A stretch of DNA of 64,000 nt from Ruminiclostridium sp. (lineage in GTDB: Bacteria; Bacillota; Clostridia; Oscillospirales; Ruminococcaceae). Location: NCBI GenBank assembly GCA_017465545.1, contig JAFTVY010000029.1, forward strand, positions 1 to 64,000, written 5' to 3'. Positions 51,718-60,146 of the stretch are shown here, piece after piece; within the stretch, counting starts at the first letter, position 1; every line of letters starts with the position of its first letter. A program made the position numbers and the translations under genes. The notes under the pieces were generated by a model. The model ran no database searches, was not told the DNA's origin, and saw nothing but the letters and a program-made list of their open reading frames with translations.

Positions 51718-53421
51718 ATGAAAGAGAAAACGTTTGTAAAAAATACTGTGGTTTTATTTGTATCGATGCTTATAAGTAAAATTGTGGGAGCTTTGTTCAA
51801 AATTCCGCTTACTAATATAATCGGTGGAACGGGTATGGGTTATTATTCAACGGCTTACAGTATATATACTCCCGTATTTGCCCTTACAGCTTCAGGTATA
51901 CCTACTGTTATAATACGACAGATTGCGGAAAATATAGCAAGGAAAAATTATAAAAACGGAGAAAAGATAATAAAGGTTGCTCTGATTCTATTCGGCGTTA
52001 TGGGTATTGTGGGTACCTTGTTCATAATTCTGACAGCAGGTGTATTCTCAGATTACGTAGCAGATTCCCACGAGGGGGTATATGCTGTTATAGCGATAGC
52101 TCCCAGTGTGTTTTTTTGCTGTCTGTCAGCTGTTCTGAAGGGCTACTATGAGGGTTATAACAATATGGTACCCTCCGCCGTATCTCAGATTCTTGAATCA
52201 ATTACACGTGCAGTAGTTGGATTGAGCGGTGCGTTACTGGTCACAGAGACGGGGAAAAGAAGCTTTTATGAAAACGGAACTGTGTTTGGAATGCATTGCG
52301 ATACTATTGCTGAGGCTACAGAAAGGATACTGCCGTTTTCTGCGGCGATAGCCATATTTGCAGTTACGATAAGCGAGCTTGTTTGCCTTGTGTGTATGCT
52401 TGTAAGACGTCGGTTTATGAAAAAGGTTTACCCAGGGGATAGCTGCAGGGGAATAGCCGAGGATAACCGCACTATTGCCCGCAGACTTATAAAGGAGCTT
52501 GTTCCTATAGCTTTGGCGGCTATTGCTGTGAATCTTTCTTCCTTTATAGATATGATAACCATTCCAAGATGCATTTCTTATGCCATTTCTGAGGACAGTG
52601 GCTTTTTTACTACTTGTTTTTCGCATATCATAGGTTCGGGCATGGGGAGTACAAGACTTTCCAATTTTATATACGGAAGCTATACGGGTGTAGCGATAAC
52701 CGTATTTATGCTTGTGCCGTCTTTTACGGGAATGATAGGAAGAAGCGCACTCCCGGAAATTGCGGCGGCATGGTCAGCAGGAAAGCGCGAAGAGTTCAGC
52801 AGAAAGCTTAAATTAGTTTTAAAATCCAATTTTCTTATAGGCTTTCCGCTTTATTTCGGAATGGCGGCATTTGCACCGACGATTCTTGAGATACTATACG
52901 CCGGACGACCCGATGAGGTTTCCGTATGTGTGCTTCCTTTGTTCATCCTCTCGGCAGGAGGCGTGTTTCTTACTTTATCCTCAACCTTCTATTCTGTTTT
53001 TCAGGTGATAGGAAGAACAGATATACCGATAAAGCTGACCCTTGTCGCTTCTGCGGTAAAGCTTGTGCTTAACGTTTTTCTTATATCCGTCCCACAGATA
53101 AATATAAATGGTGCGGCAATTTCTACCTTTACCGCTTATGCAGTATCCGCACTTGGCGGCTATCTTGCCATAGAGGTTGTCACGGGAATTGATTTCAGAA
53201 TTTTTTCCTGCCTGAGGCTACCGCTCGTAGCTGCTGTTACCTGTGCCGTATCAGCAAAGCTATGTGAGGGATTTATTGCAGGAAAAATGCCGGTTGTTGT
53301 CTCGTTCGCCCTTTGTACAGTGGTTGGTATGTTCATATATTTTATATTTATGACAATTAATAATCGGAATAAACTTAAAATTCTGTTAAATCGACGAAAA
53401 AACAAAAAAATGCAAAAATAA
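51718..53421 (+). CDS. spoVB: SpoVB-type lipid/polysaccharide flippase (MVF family)
   Basis: A 567-residue membrane protein with about 14 helices. It starts VKNTVVLFVSMLISKIVGAL and has GTGMGYYSTAYSIYT and FALTASGIPTVI, typical of stage V sporulation protein B and MurJ-like flippases. It probably moves lipid-linked oligosaccharides for cortex or cell wall synthesis. It is directly upstream of mazG, as in the Bacillus yabM-yabN order. Confidence 0.85.
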   Translation: MKEKTFVKNTVVLFVSMLISKIVGALFKIPLTNIIGGTGMGYYSTAYSIYTPVFALTASGIPTVIIRQIAENIARKNYKNGEKIIKVALILFGVMGIVGTLFIILTAGVFSDYVADSHEGVYAVIAIAPSVFFCCLSAVLKGYYEGYNNMVPSAVSQILESITRAVVGLSGALLVTETGKRSFYENGTVFGMHCDTIAEATERILPFSAAIAIFAVTISELVCLVCMLVRRRFMKKVYPGDSCRGIAEDNRTIARRLIKELVPIALAAIAVNLSSFIDMITIPRCISYAISEDSGFFTTCFSHIIGSGMGSTRLSNFIYGSYTGVAITVFMLVPSFTGMIGRSALPEIAAAWSAGKREEFSRKLKLVLKSNFLIGFPLYFGMAAFAPTILEILYAGRPDEVSVCVLPLFILSAGGVFLTLSSTFYSVFQVIGRTDIPIKLTLVASAVKLVLNVFLISVPQININGAAISTFTAYAVSALGGYLAIEVVTGIDFRIFSCLRLPLVAAVTCAVSAKLCEGFIAGKMPVVVSFALCTVVGMFIYFIFMTINNRNKLKILLNRRKNKKMQK

Positions 53422-53422
53422 C

Positions 53423-53451
53423 TTGCATATTTCCTGATTTTAGGGTATTAT
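53423..53451 (+). promoter_or_regulatory. Promoter of mazG
   Basis: TTGCAT (53423-53428), 17 bases, TATTAT (53446-53451). Confidence 0.7.
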
Positions 53452-53489
53452 TATATATAGTTTAAAAAGCATACAGGAAGTGTATTTCA

Positions 53490-54281
53490 TTGGATTTCAA
53501 GACAAAAGATAAATATAATATAGACGATCTGCTTGAGGTTACCCGTATTCTCAGAAGTGAAAACGGTTGCGTATGGGACAGAGAGCAGAATCACCAGACT
53601 ATCAGAATGAACGTTCTGGAAGAAGCCTACGAGGTTATGGAGGCTATCGACAGCGATGATGCCGCTATGCTCAAGGAAGAGCTTGGTGATATTCTTTTTC
53701 AGGCTGTATTTCATTGCCAGATAGAGGATGAAAGAGGCAGATTCTGTTTCGATGATATATGCGACGACGTTGCAAAGAAGATGATATATCGTCATCCTCA
53801 CGTTTTTGGTGACGTTTCAGTTGAAAATTCTGATGAGGTATTAAAAAACTGGGATAAGCTGAAAAAGGAGTCAAAGGGACAAGAAATGCTCTCGGATACC
53901 TTTGAAAGCGTTCCTAAAATACTTCCGGCTCTTATGAGAGGTCAGAAAATAGGCAAAAGAGCATCCAATGCAGGGGTTGATTTTTCTGAAACAAAGCAGA
54001 TAATAGATCTGATGAGAAAAAAGCTGGATAATCTCGAATTGGCTATATCTACCAAAAGCGATGAAGAGACAGATGATTATTTTGGCGAACTTTTACTCAC
54101 TTGTTGCAATTTATCCAGATTTATAAAAAAAGATAGCGAAAAAGCCTTGACAATTGCGACAAATAAGTTTATAATTCGATTTAGGGGTTTGGAACAGCAC
54201 CTTAAAGATAACGGAAAAACTCTCGACGATCTGACCGAAGAGGAGAAGCTCAGATTCCTTTGCGGTGAAGATATTTATTAA
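53490..54281 (+). CDS. mazG: Nucleoside triphosphate pyrophosphohydrolase MazG
   Basis: A 263-residue house-cleaning enzyme that hydrolyses NTPs to NMP and PPi. The first MazG domain has GCVWDREQNHQT, NVLEEAYEVMEAID (EExxE) and KEELGDILFQAVFH, with IYRHPHVFGD afterwards. The second half is a shorter repeat. The start is TTG at 53490, 10-15 bases after AGGAAG; no ATG is better. It is followed by HU and the rqcP-yabP-yabQ-divIC genes. Confidence 0.92.
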   Translation: MDFKTKDKYNIDDLLEVTRILRSENGCVWDREQNHQTIRMNVLEEAYEVMEAIDSDDAAMLKEELGDILFQAVFHCQIEDERGRFCFDDICDDVAKKMIYRHPHVFGDVSVENSDEVLKNWDKLKKESKGQEMLSDTFESVPKILPALMRGQKIGKRASNAGVDFSETKQIIDLMRKKLDNLELAISTKSDEETDDYFGELLLTCCNLSRFIKKDSEKALTIATNKFIIRFRGLEQHLKDNGKTLDDLTEEEKLRFLCGEDIY

Positions 54282-54344
54282 TGTTAATTATGCTTTAACA
54301 AGCATTATATAAATTAAAATTAAAATTTTTGGAGGATTACAAAA

Positions 54345-54623
54345 ATGACAAAGGCACAGTTAGTAACAATGATCAAGGACAAGGCAGGCCTCGCTTCTAA
54401 GAAGGACGCTGAAGCAGCTCTCAACGCTGTAATCGACAGCATCACAGAAACACTCGCTAAGGGCGAAAAGATTCAGCTCGTTGGCTTTGGTACATTCGAA
54501 GTACGTGAGCGTGCAGCTCGTAAGGGTATCAACCCCCAGACAAAGAAGGAAATCAAGATCGCAGCTACAAAGGTTCCCGCTTTCAAGGCTGGTTCTGCTT
54601 TAAAGGATGCAGTTGCTAAGTAA
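54345..54623 (+). CDS. hup: DNA-binding protein HU
   Basis: A 92-residue histone-like protein. [16 protein letters not shown] and the beta-arm region [20 protein letters not shown] are the HU signature. It uses optimal codons (AAG, GCT, GAA, ATC) more than its neighbours, as expected of a highly expressed gene. The site GGAGG and its own terminator support strong, separate expression. Confidence 0.96.
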   Translation: MTKAQLVTMIKDKAGLASKKDAEAALNAVIDSITETLAKGEKIQLVGFGTFEVRERAARKGINPQTKKEIKIAATKVPAFKAGSALKDAVAK

Positions 54624-54641
54624 TTTATCTTGAAATTTTTT

Positions 54642-54675
54642 TGGAGGTAGATCTGATCTACCTCCATTTGTTTTT
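54642..54675 (+). terminator. Terminator of the HU gene
   Basis: TGGAGGTAGAT-CTG-ATCTACCTCCA with TTTGTTTTT. It lies 20 bases after the HU stop; an apparent coding start inside it is an artefact. Confidence 0.9.
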
Positions 54676-54685
54676 AGGAGGCTAT

Positions 54686-54925
54686 ATGCGATTAGACAAA
54701 TATCTTAAAGTATCACGTCTTATAAAGCGCAGAACAGTTGCAAACGAGGCTTGTGATGCGGAAAAGGTTACTGTAAACGGTAAGGTTGCCAGAGCGTCAT
54801 ACGACGTAAAGACAGGTGATATTATAGAAATAAACATGGGCAAAAGTCCGCTTAAGGTAAGAGTGCTGAAGGTCGTCGAGGTTGTCGGCAAGGAAGGTGC
54901 TTCAGATTTATACGAAGTAGTCTGA
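54686..54925 (+). CDS. rqcP: RNA-binding S4 domain protein RqcP (YabO)
   Basis: A 79-residue S4-domain protein (MRLDKYLKVSRLIKRRTVAN, then VTVNGKVARASYDVKTGD). In Bacillus RqcP works with RqcH in ribosome quality control, adding alanine tails on stalled 50S subunits. The start at 54686 follows TAGGAGG; an upstream in-frame ATG lies in the HU terminator. It precedes yabP as in Bacillus. Confidence 0.93.
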   Translation: MRLDKYLKVSRLIKRRTVANEACDAEKVTVNGKVARASYDVKTGDIIEINMGKSPLKVRVLKVVEVVGKEGASDLYEVV

Positions 54926-54996
54926 TTCAGTTATATTTTGTCCCATCCGTGAATAAAGATGTTATGTACAAACACTTTTGACGGAAGGGAACTTAA

Positions 54997-55257
54997 ATGG
55001 AACAGAATAAACTGACGCTTATCGGAAGAAGAAAACTGACTATAGAAAATGTAAATGAAATAATAAGCTACAATGACGAGCTTATCGAACTGTTTACACC
55101 GCTGGGAAATTTAAGGATAAAAGGCGAGAGCCTTCTGATAGACGAGGCTTTTTCGGTAAACGGTACTGTCGAAATAAAGGGATACGTACGTTCTGTTATT
55201 TACAGCGAGAATAAAGAAAAGCTTGCAGATAACATTATATCCCGTTTATTCAGATAG
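54997..55257 (+). CDS. yabP: Sporulation protein YabP
   Basis: An 86-residue protein of the YabP/YqfC family (KLTLIGRRKLTIENVNEIIS, then IKGESLLIDEAFSVNGTVEIKG, shown here in parts). The family is needed for spore envelope assembly in Bacillus. It is followed eight bases later by yabQ. Confidence 0.88.
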   Translation: MEQNKLTLIGRRKLTIENVNEIISYNDELIELFTPLGNLRIKGESLLIDEAFSVNGTVEIKGYVRSVIYSENKEKLADNIISRLFR

Positions 55258-55265
55258 GAGTTGCC

Positions 55266-55808
55266 GTGAACGTAGCTACACCTATTACAGAGCAGATTCT
55301 GTATTTTTTTCTGTGCGGTATTTTTATAGGCTTGTCATATGAAATACTGCGCATATTAAGAAGTGTTATAAAGCATAACAATCTCCTTATTGGTACGGAG
55401 GACGTGCTTTTCTTCGCTTTATGCGGTTTTCTGCTTTTTGGTCTTTCGATGAATATAGGAAACGGACAGTTCAGACTGATGTATCTGATAAGCGCCGCAG
55501 TCGGTGCATTTGTGTACTATTTTACTATAGGCAAGCTGTTTAACCTTGTATACAGCACTGTGTTAAAATGGCTTATGAAAGTATTACGGTTTATTTTGTC
55601 GCCATTTGCAAAATTGATTGGCATAATTGTACTAAAAATCAAACGATTATTTGTGCGAATATACAAAAAATGCATATTGTTATATAAAAATACATTCAGG
55701 CACTTGAAAAATAGTACAAAAAAGGTGTATAATAATACATATGTTAAAAGGGAAGGGAGCGCAGAAAATGACGTCGGCGTTAAAATTAAAGCAAAAGTCA
55801 AAAAATAA
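55266..55808 (+). CDS. yabQ: Spore cortex biosynthesis protein YabQ
   Basis: A 180-residue membrane protein with about four helices (LYFFLCGIFIGLSYEILRI, FALCGFLLFGLSM, YLISAAVGAFVYYFTIG and a C-terminal one), followed by a basic tail. In Bacillus YabQ is needed for spore cortex formation. It starts with GTG at 55266, six bases after TAGGAG. Its last 41 nt overlap divIC. Confidence 0.85.
   Translation: MNVATPITEQILYFFLCGIFIGLSYEILRILRSVIKHNNLLIGTEDVLFFALCGFLLFGLSMNIGNGQFRLMYLISAAVGAFVYYFTIGKLFNLVYSTVLKWLMKVLRFILSPFAKLIGIIVLKIKRLFVRIYKKCILLYKNTFRHLKNSTKKVYNNTYVKREGSAENDVGVKIKAKVKK
55704..55733 (+). promoter_or_regulatory. Internal promoter for divIC
   Basis: TTGAAA (55704-55709), 18 bases, TATAAT (55728-55733), inside the 3' part of yabQ. 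It could give vegetative expression of divIC apart from the sporulation genes. Confidence 0.55.
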
Positions 55809-56079
55809 CAAGATGACATATATTCTCGTTCCTGTACTTATAGCACTCTTTATGATTGTTTCTTTCGGAATTATTACAACCCAGATTGAGATTCATCAGA
55901 AGAATGCGGAGCTTGAGAGAATCAACAGCGAAATAACCCGTATAGAAAATGAAAATAAGCTTCTCAGCCGTTATTCAAAGGCAGAATTCAGAGTAGAGTA
56001 TATCGAATCTATTGCTCGTGATGAGCTTGGATATGCACTTCCTGAAGAGCGAGTTTATTATATTATACCCAAGGATTAA
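55768..56079 (+). CDS. divIC: Septum formation protein DivIC/FtsB-like
   Basis: A 103-residue bitopic protein. A basic N terminus leads to a membrane helix (about 16-37) and a coiled coil (IHQKNAELERINSEITRIEN) with the FtsB-type end ARDELGYALPEERVYYII. It acts in the divisome with FtsL and DivIB. The start is ATG 55768 after AGGGAAGGGAG; the upstream in-frame ATG at 55741 is less well placed. Confidence 0.88.
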   Translation: MTSALKLKQKSKNNKMTYILVPVLIALFMIVSFGIITTQIEIHQKNAELERINSEITRIENENKLLSRYSKAEFRVEYIESIARDELGYALPEERVYYIIPKD

Positions 56080-56083
56080 AATT

Positions 56084-56114
56084 ATCCCCGTGAATTTATT
56101 CACGGGGATTTTTA
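56084..56114. terminator. Bidirectional terminator after divIC
   Basis: ATCCCCGTGAAT / ATTCACGGGGAT, a 12-bp stem with a two-base gap, then TTTTTA. It lies between divIC and the convergent transporter gene. Confidence 0.85.
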
Positions 56115-56147
56115 TTGGAAATCAAAAAAATGTGTAATTATATATAT

Positions 56148-56987
56148 TTATAGGATAATATCCGCAAGCTGAAAACCGAGTATTCCGAGAATACAGATAA
56201 TTCCGCCTGCAATATTAAGTGCTTTTGTGCTTTCCTTTCTTATTATACCAATAAAGAAAAGAGTTACCATTATCATAGGCTGGATAAAAGAATAATTTGT
56301 CATACTGATTGCAATAACCATATTTTCAAGTACCAGACCTATTGCATTGGGGATTTTGGTGAGAGCTACAAACATAGAGCCCTTGAATTTTGTTTTAAAG
56401 AGCTTTACCGGCTTTGCAAACGGGATAAGTACAAGAGCAAGCAGTATAAGTCCGAATAATAAAGCAAGATACGAAGATACGTATTGCTTTGAGGCTGTTA
56501 TTATCATTCCGTACCCGTATTTTGCAAGGAGATAAAAAAACAGCGGAATTATTATTCTTTTGTAGTTTATATGTCCGTTTTCGGATTTTGCAATCATAAA
56601 AAGTCCGACAGCGGTTATGATGATTGTAATTGTTTTGACAATACTAAATGTACTTGTGCCTATAAATATATCTGTCGCATATGAGAAGAAGAGTGTAAGT
56701 CCGAGCCAGGCTTTCAGCTCAAATGCGGACATTTCTCTTAATATTACGGTGGCAAGCTTGAATTCAAGAAGCTTTGACAAAGCGATCAGTACGATAGCAA
56801 GTAAAGACTGCCATCCCATAACAAAATGAGTATCCGAAAATGGGAGCATAAACACAAGCAATATGGACGTCGGTGCCGCCATAAGGAAGGTGAATTCATT
56901 TCCCTCCATTTTAAGCTTTGCAACGGAGTATTTATCACTTAAACTGCATATCGTGTAGCATGCTACCACAAGGAGCATCAGGATCAT
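56148..56987 (-). CDS. EamA/DMT-type membrane transporter
   Basis: A 279-residue protein with about ten transmembrane helices in two halves, like the EamA drug/metabolite transporter family. No substrate-specific motif can be seen. It is the second gene of a two-gene unit with a 54-codon gene 15 bases upstream, whose stop overlaps its GAGGAG ribosome site. Confidence 0.7.
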   Translation of the reverse strand: MILMLLVVACYTICSLSDKYSVAKLKMEGNEFTFLMAAPTSILLVFMLPFSDTHFVMGWQSLLAIVLIALSKLLEFKLATVILREMSAFELKAWLGLTLFFSYATDIFIGTSTFSIVKTITIIITAVGLFMIAKSENGHINYKRIIIPLFFYLLAKYGYGMIITASKQYVSSYLALLFGLILLALVLIPFAKPVKLFKTKFKGSMFVALTKIPNAIGLVLENMVIAISMTNYSFIQPMIMVTLFFIGIIRKESTKALNIAGGIICILGILGFQLADIIL

Positions 56988-57002
56988 AGCTTATATCACT
57001 CC

Positions 57003-57167
57003 TCAGATAATGGAATATTCCAGGTTTTCATAATGCAGTCTCGTTCCTGTATCCGTTCCGAAGGGTAGCAGGGCGAGCGCAATAAAAAGCTCGTCTGAGG
57101 TTTCTTCGTCCTTTATATAGGCATATTCTCCGTCAATTTTTGTTACAATATAGTTTTTGGGTTCCAT
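57003..57167 (-). CDS. Small hypothetical protein (54 aa), DUF3006-like in outline
   Basis: A 54-codon reading frame with ATG at 57167, an AAAGGA site nine bases before it and a TGA at 57003. The protein begins MEPKNYIVTKIDGEYAYI and ends LHYENLEYSII, with an acidic middle. It is weakly reminiscent of DUF3006 proteins, but that is a guess. It is co-transcribed with the EamA-type gene, whose ribosome site overlaps its stop. Confidence 0.55.
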   Translation of the reverse strand: MEPKNYIVTKIDGEYAYIKDEETSDELFIALALLPFGTDTGTRLHYENLEYSII

Positions 57168-57235
57168 TTGTTTTTTATTCCTTTCTTAGTCTCTATCTAT
57201 TTTAGCACATTTTGATGGAAAAGACAATAAAATGC

Positions 57236-57264
57236 TTGAATAACTGAAAAAATTGTGATATACT
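57236..57264 (+). promoter_or_regulatory. Promoter of the MATE gene
   Basis: TTGAAT (57236-57241), 17 bases, TATACT (57259-57264). Confidence 0.75.
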
Positions 57265-57298
57265 TTAAAGCTGAAAAAAGAAAAGGAAAAAAAAAAGA

Positions 57299-58621
57299 AT
57301 GAGAGATTTAACTAAAGGCAATATAATAAAGGTGATGTTTTTCTTTTCACTTCCTATATTGCTCGGAAACGTGTTTCAGCAGGCGTATAACCTTGCTGAT
57401 ATTATTATTGTCGGAAAAAAGCTTGGCGATATGTCGGTGTCTGCGGTTGGTTCTACAGCGTCTGTAGTTTCATTACTCTTTAATATAATAAACGGACTGT
57501 GTACAGGCTTTGCTATACCTATTTCCCGTCATTACGGAAGTGGCGAACAGGATAAAATGAGACAGAATATAGCGGGAATGATAACCTTTTCCGGCATTAC
57601 CACAATTACAGTTATTGCACTGTGTATGATATTTATGAATCCGCTTCTTACGGCTATTAATACGCCAAAGGAGATATTTGACGAGGCGGCAAGATACCTT
57701 TCGATAGTGGTGATTGGTCTTGTTGTAACGACGATATACAATCTTGAAGCTAATATGCTGAGAGCTGTCGGTAACAGCGTAGTACCTCTTATTATACTGA
57801 TTATCTCAGCTATACTTAACATCGGCCTCGATCTGCTTTTTCTCTACGTGTTTGATAAGGGCGTAGAGGGGGCGGCGCTTGCTACTGTAATCGCACAGTT
57901 TATTTCAGCCGCCGTATGCTTTGTATATCTTATTAAGAAATGCCCGTTTTTAAAGCCGAAGCTGTCTGATTTCAGATTCAACAGCTATGTCATTAAGCCG
58001 CTACTGGGTGCAGGTCTTGGTATGGCACTTATGTATTCTATAGTTGATATCGGCTCTATAGTTCTGCAGAATGGTGTAAACGGACTCGGCCACGAAATAA
58101 TTACTGCACATACCGCCGCAAGAAAGCTGTTCGGCTTTTCAATAATGCCTTTTTCTGCTGTCAGCGCAACGCTTGTAACCTTTGTCAGCCAGAATTACGG
58201 AGCGGGCAGGTTTGACAGAATAAAGAAGGGTATAAAGTACGGATTATTTATCGAATGGATATGGACTACTCTTGCCATAGTAGTTGTTTACCTTTTTGCA
58301 AATAATCTTGCTCTTCTGATAGTATCAGGTGAAAACAGTTATATAACCGATACTGTTGCACAGTATCTTAAAATAAACGTACCGTTTTATTACGCTCTTG
58401 CCGTTCTGCTGTCTCTAAGATGCAGTCTTCAGGGGCTTGGAAACAGTATTTTCCCGATTGTTGCAAGTGTTATCGAAATGCTGTGGAAAATAGTTACGGT
58501 TGTGTTTATAATACCGCAGTACGGATATTTCGGCGTGTGTATATCAGAACCTATAATATGGGTTGCAAGCGGTGTTCTTGTAACAATAATTGCAATAAAA
58601 ATGCTGAAAAAGGTGTGTTAA
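57299..58621 (+). CDS. MATE-family efflux transporter
   Basis: A 440-residue protein with twelve helices. It starts LTKGNIIKVMFFFSLPILLG and has FQQAYNLADIIIVG, GLCTGFAIPISRHYG and CSLQGLGNSIFPI, typical of MATE multidrug or toxin exporters driven by cation gradients. The AAAGGA site is rather far from the ATG. It is monocistronic with a promoter 35 bases upstream. Confidence 0.88.
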   Translation: MRDLTKGNIIKVMFFFSLPILLGNVFQQAYNLADIIIVGKKLGDMSVSAVGSTASVVSLLFNIINGLCTGFAIPISRHYGSGEQDKMRQNIAGMITFSGITTITVIALCMIFMNPLLTAINTPKEIFDEAARYLSIVVIGLVVTTIYNLEANMLRAVGNSVVPLIILIISAILNIGLDLLFLYVFDKGVEGAALATVIAQFISAAVCFVYLIKKCPFLKPKLSDFRFNSYVIKPLLGAGLGMALMYSIVDIGSIVLQNGVNGLGHEIITAHTAARKLFGFSIMPFSAVSATLVTFVSQNYGAGRFDRIKKGIKYGLFIEWIWTTLAIVVVYLFANNLALLIVSGENSYITDTVAQYLKINVPFYYALAVLLSLRCSLQGLGNSIFPIVASVIEMLWKIVTVVFIIPQYGYFGVCISEPIIWVASGVLVTIIAIKMLKKVC

Positions 58622-58625
58622 ATAC

Positions 58626-58654
58626 TTGCATTTTTTTTAAGATAGTAGTATAAT
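58626..58654 (+). promoter_or_regulatory. Promoter of ppa
   Basis: TTGCAT (58626-58631), 17 bases, TATAAT (58649-58654). Confidence 0.8.
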
Positions 58655-58713
58655 AATGATATTAACAGGATTAAATTGACTAAAAGCACAAATTATAAAG
58701 GATGGATTTATTT

Positions 58714-59268
58714 ATGAACATCTGGCACGATATAGACAGCGAAAGAATAACTGCCAATGATTTTTTATCGGTTATAGAGATTTCAAAGGGAAGCAAGGCA
58801 AAGTACGAGCTTGATAAGAGAAGCGGCGTTCTTATCCTTGACAGAATACTTTACACCTCTACCCATTATCCAGCAAACTACGGCTTTATTCCTAAGACGC
58901 TTGCAGATGACGGAGATCCACTTGACGTTCTTGTTCTATGCAATGAAACTCTTGTTCCGATGGTGCTTGTACAGTGCTATCCTATCGGTGTTATCAATAT
59001 GATTGATAACGGCAAGATGGACCAGAAAATTATAGCTATTCCTTTTGAGGATCCTAACTATAATTCTTACAGAAGCATAGAAGGTCTTCCCAGCCATATA
59101 TTCGACGAAATGCTTCATTTCTTTAAGGTATATAAACAGCTTGAAGGTAAGGAAACTGCTGTAAACGAGGTTATGGGACACAAAGCGGCAGTTGAAATTA
59201 TCAAGGAATGTATAAATAACTATAGAGAAGTTTACGGAGACAAGGAAAATGCTGATTCTGGCAAGTAA
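58714..59268 (+). CDS. ppa: Inorganic pyrophosphatase, family I
   Basis: A 184-residue enzyme that splits pyrophosphate. The family I active site is clear: KYELDKRSG, YPANYGFIPKTLADDGDPLDVLVL (in parts YPANYGFIP and DGDPLDVL) with the metal-binding Asp triad. ATG 58714 is favoured because AAAGGATGG overlaps the earlier ATG at 58702. Its last 20 nt overlap maf. Confidence 0.92.
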   Translation: MNIWHDIDSERITANDFLSVIEISKGSKAKYELDKRSGVLILDRILYTSTHYPANYGFIPKTLADDGDPLDVLVLCNETLVPMVLVQCYPIGVINMIDNGKMDQKIIAIPFEDPNYNSYRSIEGLPSHIFDEMLHFFKVYKQLEGKETAVNEVMGHKAAVEIIKECINNYREVYGDKENADSGK

Positions 59269-60097
59269 ATCACCAAGAAGAATCGAGCTTTTAAAGCTTG
59301 CCGGCTTTACCTACGAGGTTATTCCTGCTGTTTCTGAGGAAAAGACTAATCCCGATTTAACACCCTGCGAAACCGTTATGAGACTTGCCTGTCAGAAGGC
59401 TACCGAGATCTCTCTAAAGCATCCCGATGATACTGTAATCGGAGCTGATACCATTGTCGTATACGACGGAGAAATTATGGGTAAGCCTATTGACGTGGAT
59501 GACGCATTCAGAATGCTGAAAAAGCTGTCTGGGAACGTTCATAGTGTTTATACGGGCGTTTGTATCAGAAATGGTAACAGAGAGCATACCTTTTACGAAG
59601 AAACGAAGGTTGAATTCTATTCCTTATCCGATGAAGAGATAACGGGTTATATAAAAACCGGTGAGCCGATGGATAAGGCTGGAGCTTACGGTATCCAGGA
59701 AAAGGGTTCGCTTCTTGTAAAAAGAATAGACGGCGATTATTTTAACGTGGTCGGTTTGCCTTTATCACGTTTTGTACGTGAATACAAGGCTTTTAATACA
59801 GAAAAAAATAATGAGAAAAAGGAGTTAAAACTTATGAAGTATCTCAACAATCCCTTCACACGTGATATCACCGAATACGATGGGGAAGTATTCGAAGAAG
59901 TAAGAGCGGTTGACGGAAAGATATACCTTTCCAACGGCGCAATAATCAAGCAGACAAACGAAGGCAAGTATTTCGATATTTCCACCAGCGAAAAGTATGG
60001 CACAGTATTCGAAGCTGCAGGTCCTGATGAAATCGGTGCAATTATCGGTTATGCCGTAGTTACCGGTCCTTCAACAAACGATCCTTTTGCATTCTGA
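59249..60097 (+). CDS. maf: Maf/YhdE nucleotide pyrophosphatase with C-terminal extension
   Basis: A 282-residue reading frame. The first 185 residues are a normal Maf protein: ILASKSPRRIELL, GADTIVV, EIMGKP, SVYTGV and KAGAYGIQEKG, enzymes that hydrolyse non-canonical nucleotides. About 90 more residues follow after a Lys-rich hinge (KNNEKKELKL). At M196 (59834) an AAAAAGGAG sits nine bases before the codon, so an 87-residue protein (MKYLNNPFTRDITEYDGEVF...) may also be made separately. The extension has no known family. Confidence 0.8.
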   Translation: MLILASKSPRRIELLKLAGFTYEVIPAVSEEKTNPDLTPCETVMRLACQKATEISLKHPDDTVIGADTIVVYDGEIMGKPIDVDDAFRMLKKLSGNVHSVYTGVCIRNGNREHTFYEETKVEFYSLSDEEITGYIKTGEPMDKAGAYGIQEKGSLLVKRIDGDYFNVVGLPLSRFVREYKAFNTEKNNEKKELKLMKYLNNPFTRDITEYDGEVFEEVRAVDGKIYLSNGAIIKQTNEGKYFDISTSEKYGTVFEAAGPDEIGAIIGYAVVTGPSTNDPFAF

Positions 60098-60116
60098 TCT
60101 GAACAACAAAAGATGT

Positions 60117-60146
60117 AGGAGAGCTGAAAAAGCTCTCCTGTTTTTT
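60117..60146. terminator. Bidirectional terminator between maf and feoB
   Basis: AGGAGAGCT-GAAAA-AGCTCTCCT then GTTTTTT, a 9-bp stem after maf and overlapping the last bases of convergent feoB. Confidence 0.85.

Noticed and set aside
54641..54685. A longer rqcP start at 54641
   Set aside because: It lies in the terminator hairpin of the HU gene; the 54686 ATG has the proper ribosome site.
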